Part shown: one piece after another, positions 63,739 to 64,000 of the stretch
Position numbering within the stretch: position 1 is the first letter of the stretch
Layout of the letters: the number at the start of each line of letters is the position of its first letter
Source of the DNA: Methylomonas sp. EFPC3
GTDB lineage: Bacteria; Pseudomonadota; Gammaproteobacteria; Methylococcales; Methylomonadaceae
Length of the DNA stretch: 64,000 nucleotides
Assembly: GCF_029643245.1 (NCBI RefSeq)
Contig: NZ_CP116398.1
Coordinates: 1,364,001-1,428,000 of the forward strand
Reading direction: 5' to 3'
The notes under the pieces: model-generated
The model's database searches: none
What the model was told of the DNA's origin: nothing
Seen by the model: the letters and a program-made list of their open reading frames with translations, nothing else
Translations under genes and position numbers: made by a program

Positions 63739-64000
63739 TCAGGCATGAACCGCTCGGTTAGCCTCCGCCGGCCACGATGCGCGGATGCGGCGAATGCGCG
63801 CCAAATCCAGCTGCGCAGTTCGGCGATGTTCCTGGCATAAGGCCCCTCTAAAGCCCAGATAATCCGGCGCCAACTCCAGCAAATCGGGTACATCTTCCAG
63901 ACGCAAAGAACCCGCCAGGCCGGTCAACATTCCTTGCGCGCGCGCCGCAGCGACGAACGCGTCCAATTCGGCGCCGCTCAGCAATTGGGTCAACGAGCCG
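63739..64000 (-). CDS. mfnB: (5-Formylfuran-3-yl)methyl phosphate synthase MfnB (DUF556), C-terminal part
   Basis: About 87 residues are visible and the frame continues beyond the right edge. GSLTQLLSGAELDAFVAAARAQGMLTGLAGSLRLEDVPDLLELAPDYLGFRGALCQEHRRTAQLDLARIRRIR is the C-terminal half of the MfnB (DUF556) TIM barrel, with the LAGSL..EDVP and YLGFRGALC loops. MfnB makes the furan precursor from glyceraldehyde-3-phosphate. This supports methylofuran synthesis in the organism. N-terminus not seen. Confidence 0.85.
   Translation of the reverse strand, partial: GSLTQLLSGAELDAFVAAARAQGMLTGLAGSLRLEDVPDLLELAPDYLGFRGALCQEHRRTAQLDLARIRRIRASWPAEANRAVHA

Overview
This window looks like chromosome of a gammaproteobacterial (type I) methylotroph or methanotroph, probably close to Methylomonas or its relatives. 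That is an inference from gene content and sequence style; no marker such as pmoA or 16S rRNA is present. The strongest evidence is the right end (about 54.5-64 kb). It carries genes of the tetrahydromethanopterin/methylofuran C1 pathway: mch, fae, two further ATP-grasp ligases and a CitG-like protein resembling the methylotroph OrfY, Orf5 and Orf7, an ATP-grasp MfnD-like protein (Orf17), an MfnF-like ASKHA protein (Orf9), a HisA-like protein, and the edge of mfnB. PEP carboxylase and pyruvate phosphate dikinase fit the same metabolism.

Layout. 0-1.2 kb: cheY and the start of cheA (minus strand). 1.5-9.9 kb: a type IV pilus minor-pilin operon, fimT-pilV-pilW-pilX-pilY1-pilE, with a REP-like inverted repeat between pilW and pilX and a Thr-rich insert inside a conserved part of PilY1. 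9.9-16.2 kb: queA, then a TCA operon read leftward, gltA-DUF1674(SDHAF4-like)-sdhCDAB-sdhE. 16.4-22.4 kb: a HI0933-type flavoprotein, ppdK, a haem-binding-sensor diguanylate cyclase, and a Zur-like regulator followed by a probable small RNA. 22.6-26.6 kb: a divergent NAD-dependent ligase overlapping thiD-thiE, then dodecin and a deaminase. 26.6-30.7 kb: a decayed Ogt/Ada remnant, a multi-pass membrane protein, a PLP enzyme, folP, a Nif11-like small protein and a flavin reductase. 30.8-35 kb: lgt, prfB, a DUF433/DUF5615 toxin-antitoxin pair and lysS. 35-44 kb: nhaR-like regulator, ppc, and an export cassette whose ABC ATPase is degenerate (ABC-HlyD-TolC-small membrane protein), then a Rieske protein.

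44-53.3 kb holds a SUF iron-sulfur operon (sufR-sufB-sufC-sufD-sufS-sufU-rsmJ). Accessory DNA interrupts it twice. A Uma2-family gene sits on the opposite strand between sufS and sufD. A 2-kb block between sufB and sufC carries a DUF4160/DUF2442 pair, a GIY-YIG-like gene and several inverted repeats. sufC also has a +1 frameshift at a run of seven A. A deacetylase and a tRNA-Ser follow, then the C1 cluster.

The observations I consider most worth following are: the candidate FNR-type small RNA at 22.43-22.56 kb; the exporter with a broken ATPase; the interrupted suf operon with its sufC frameshift; the TA pair between prfB and lysS; the Nif11-like orphan; and the HisA-like gene whose start lies 11 bp from that of Orf17.
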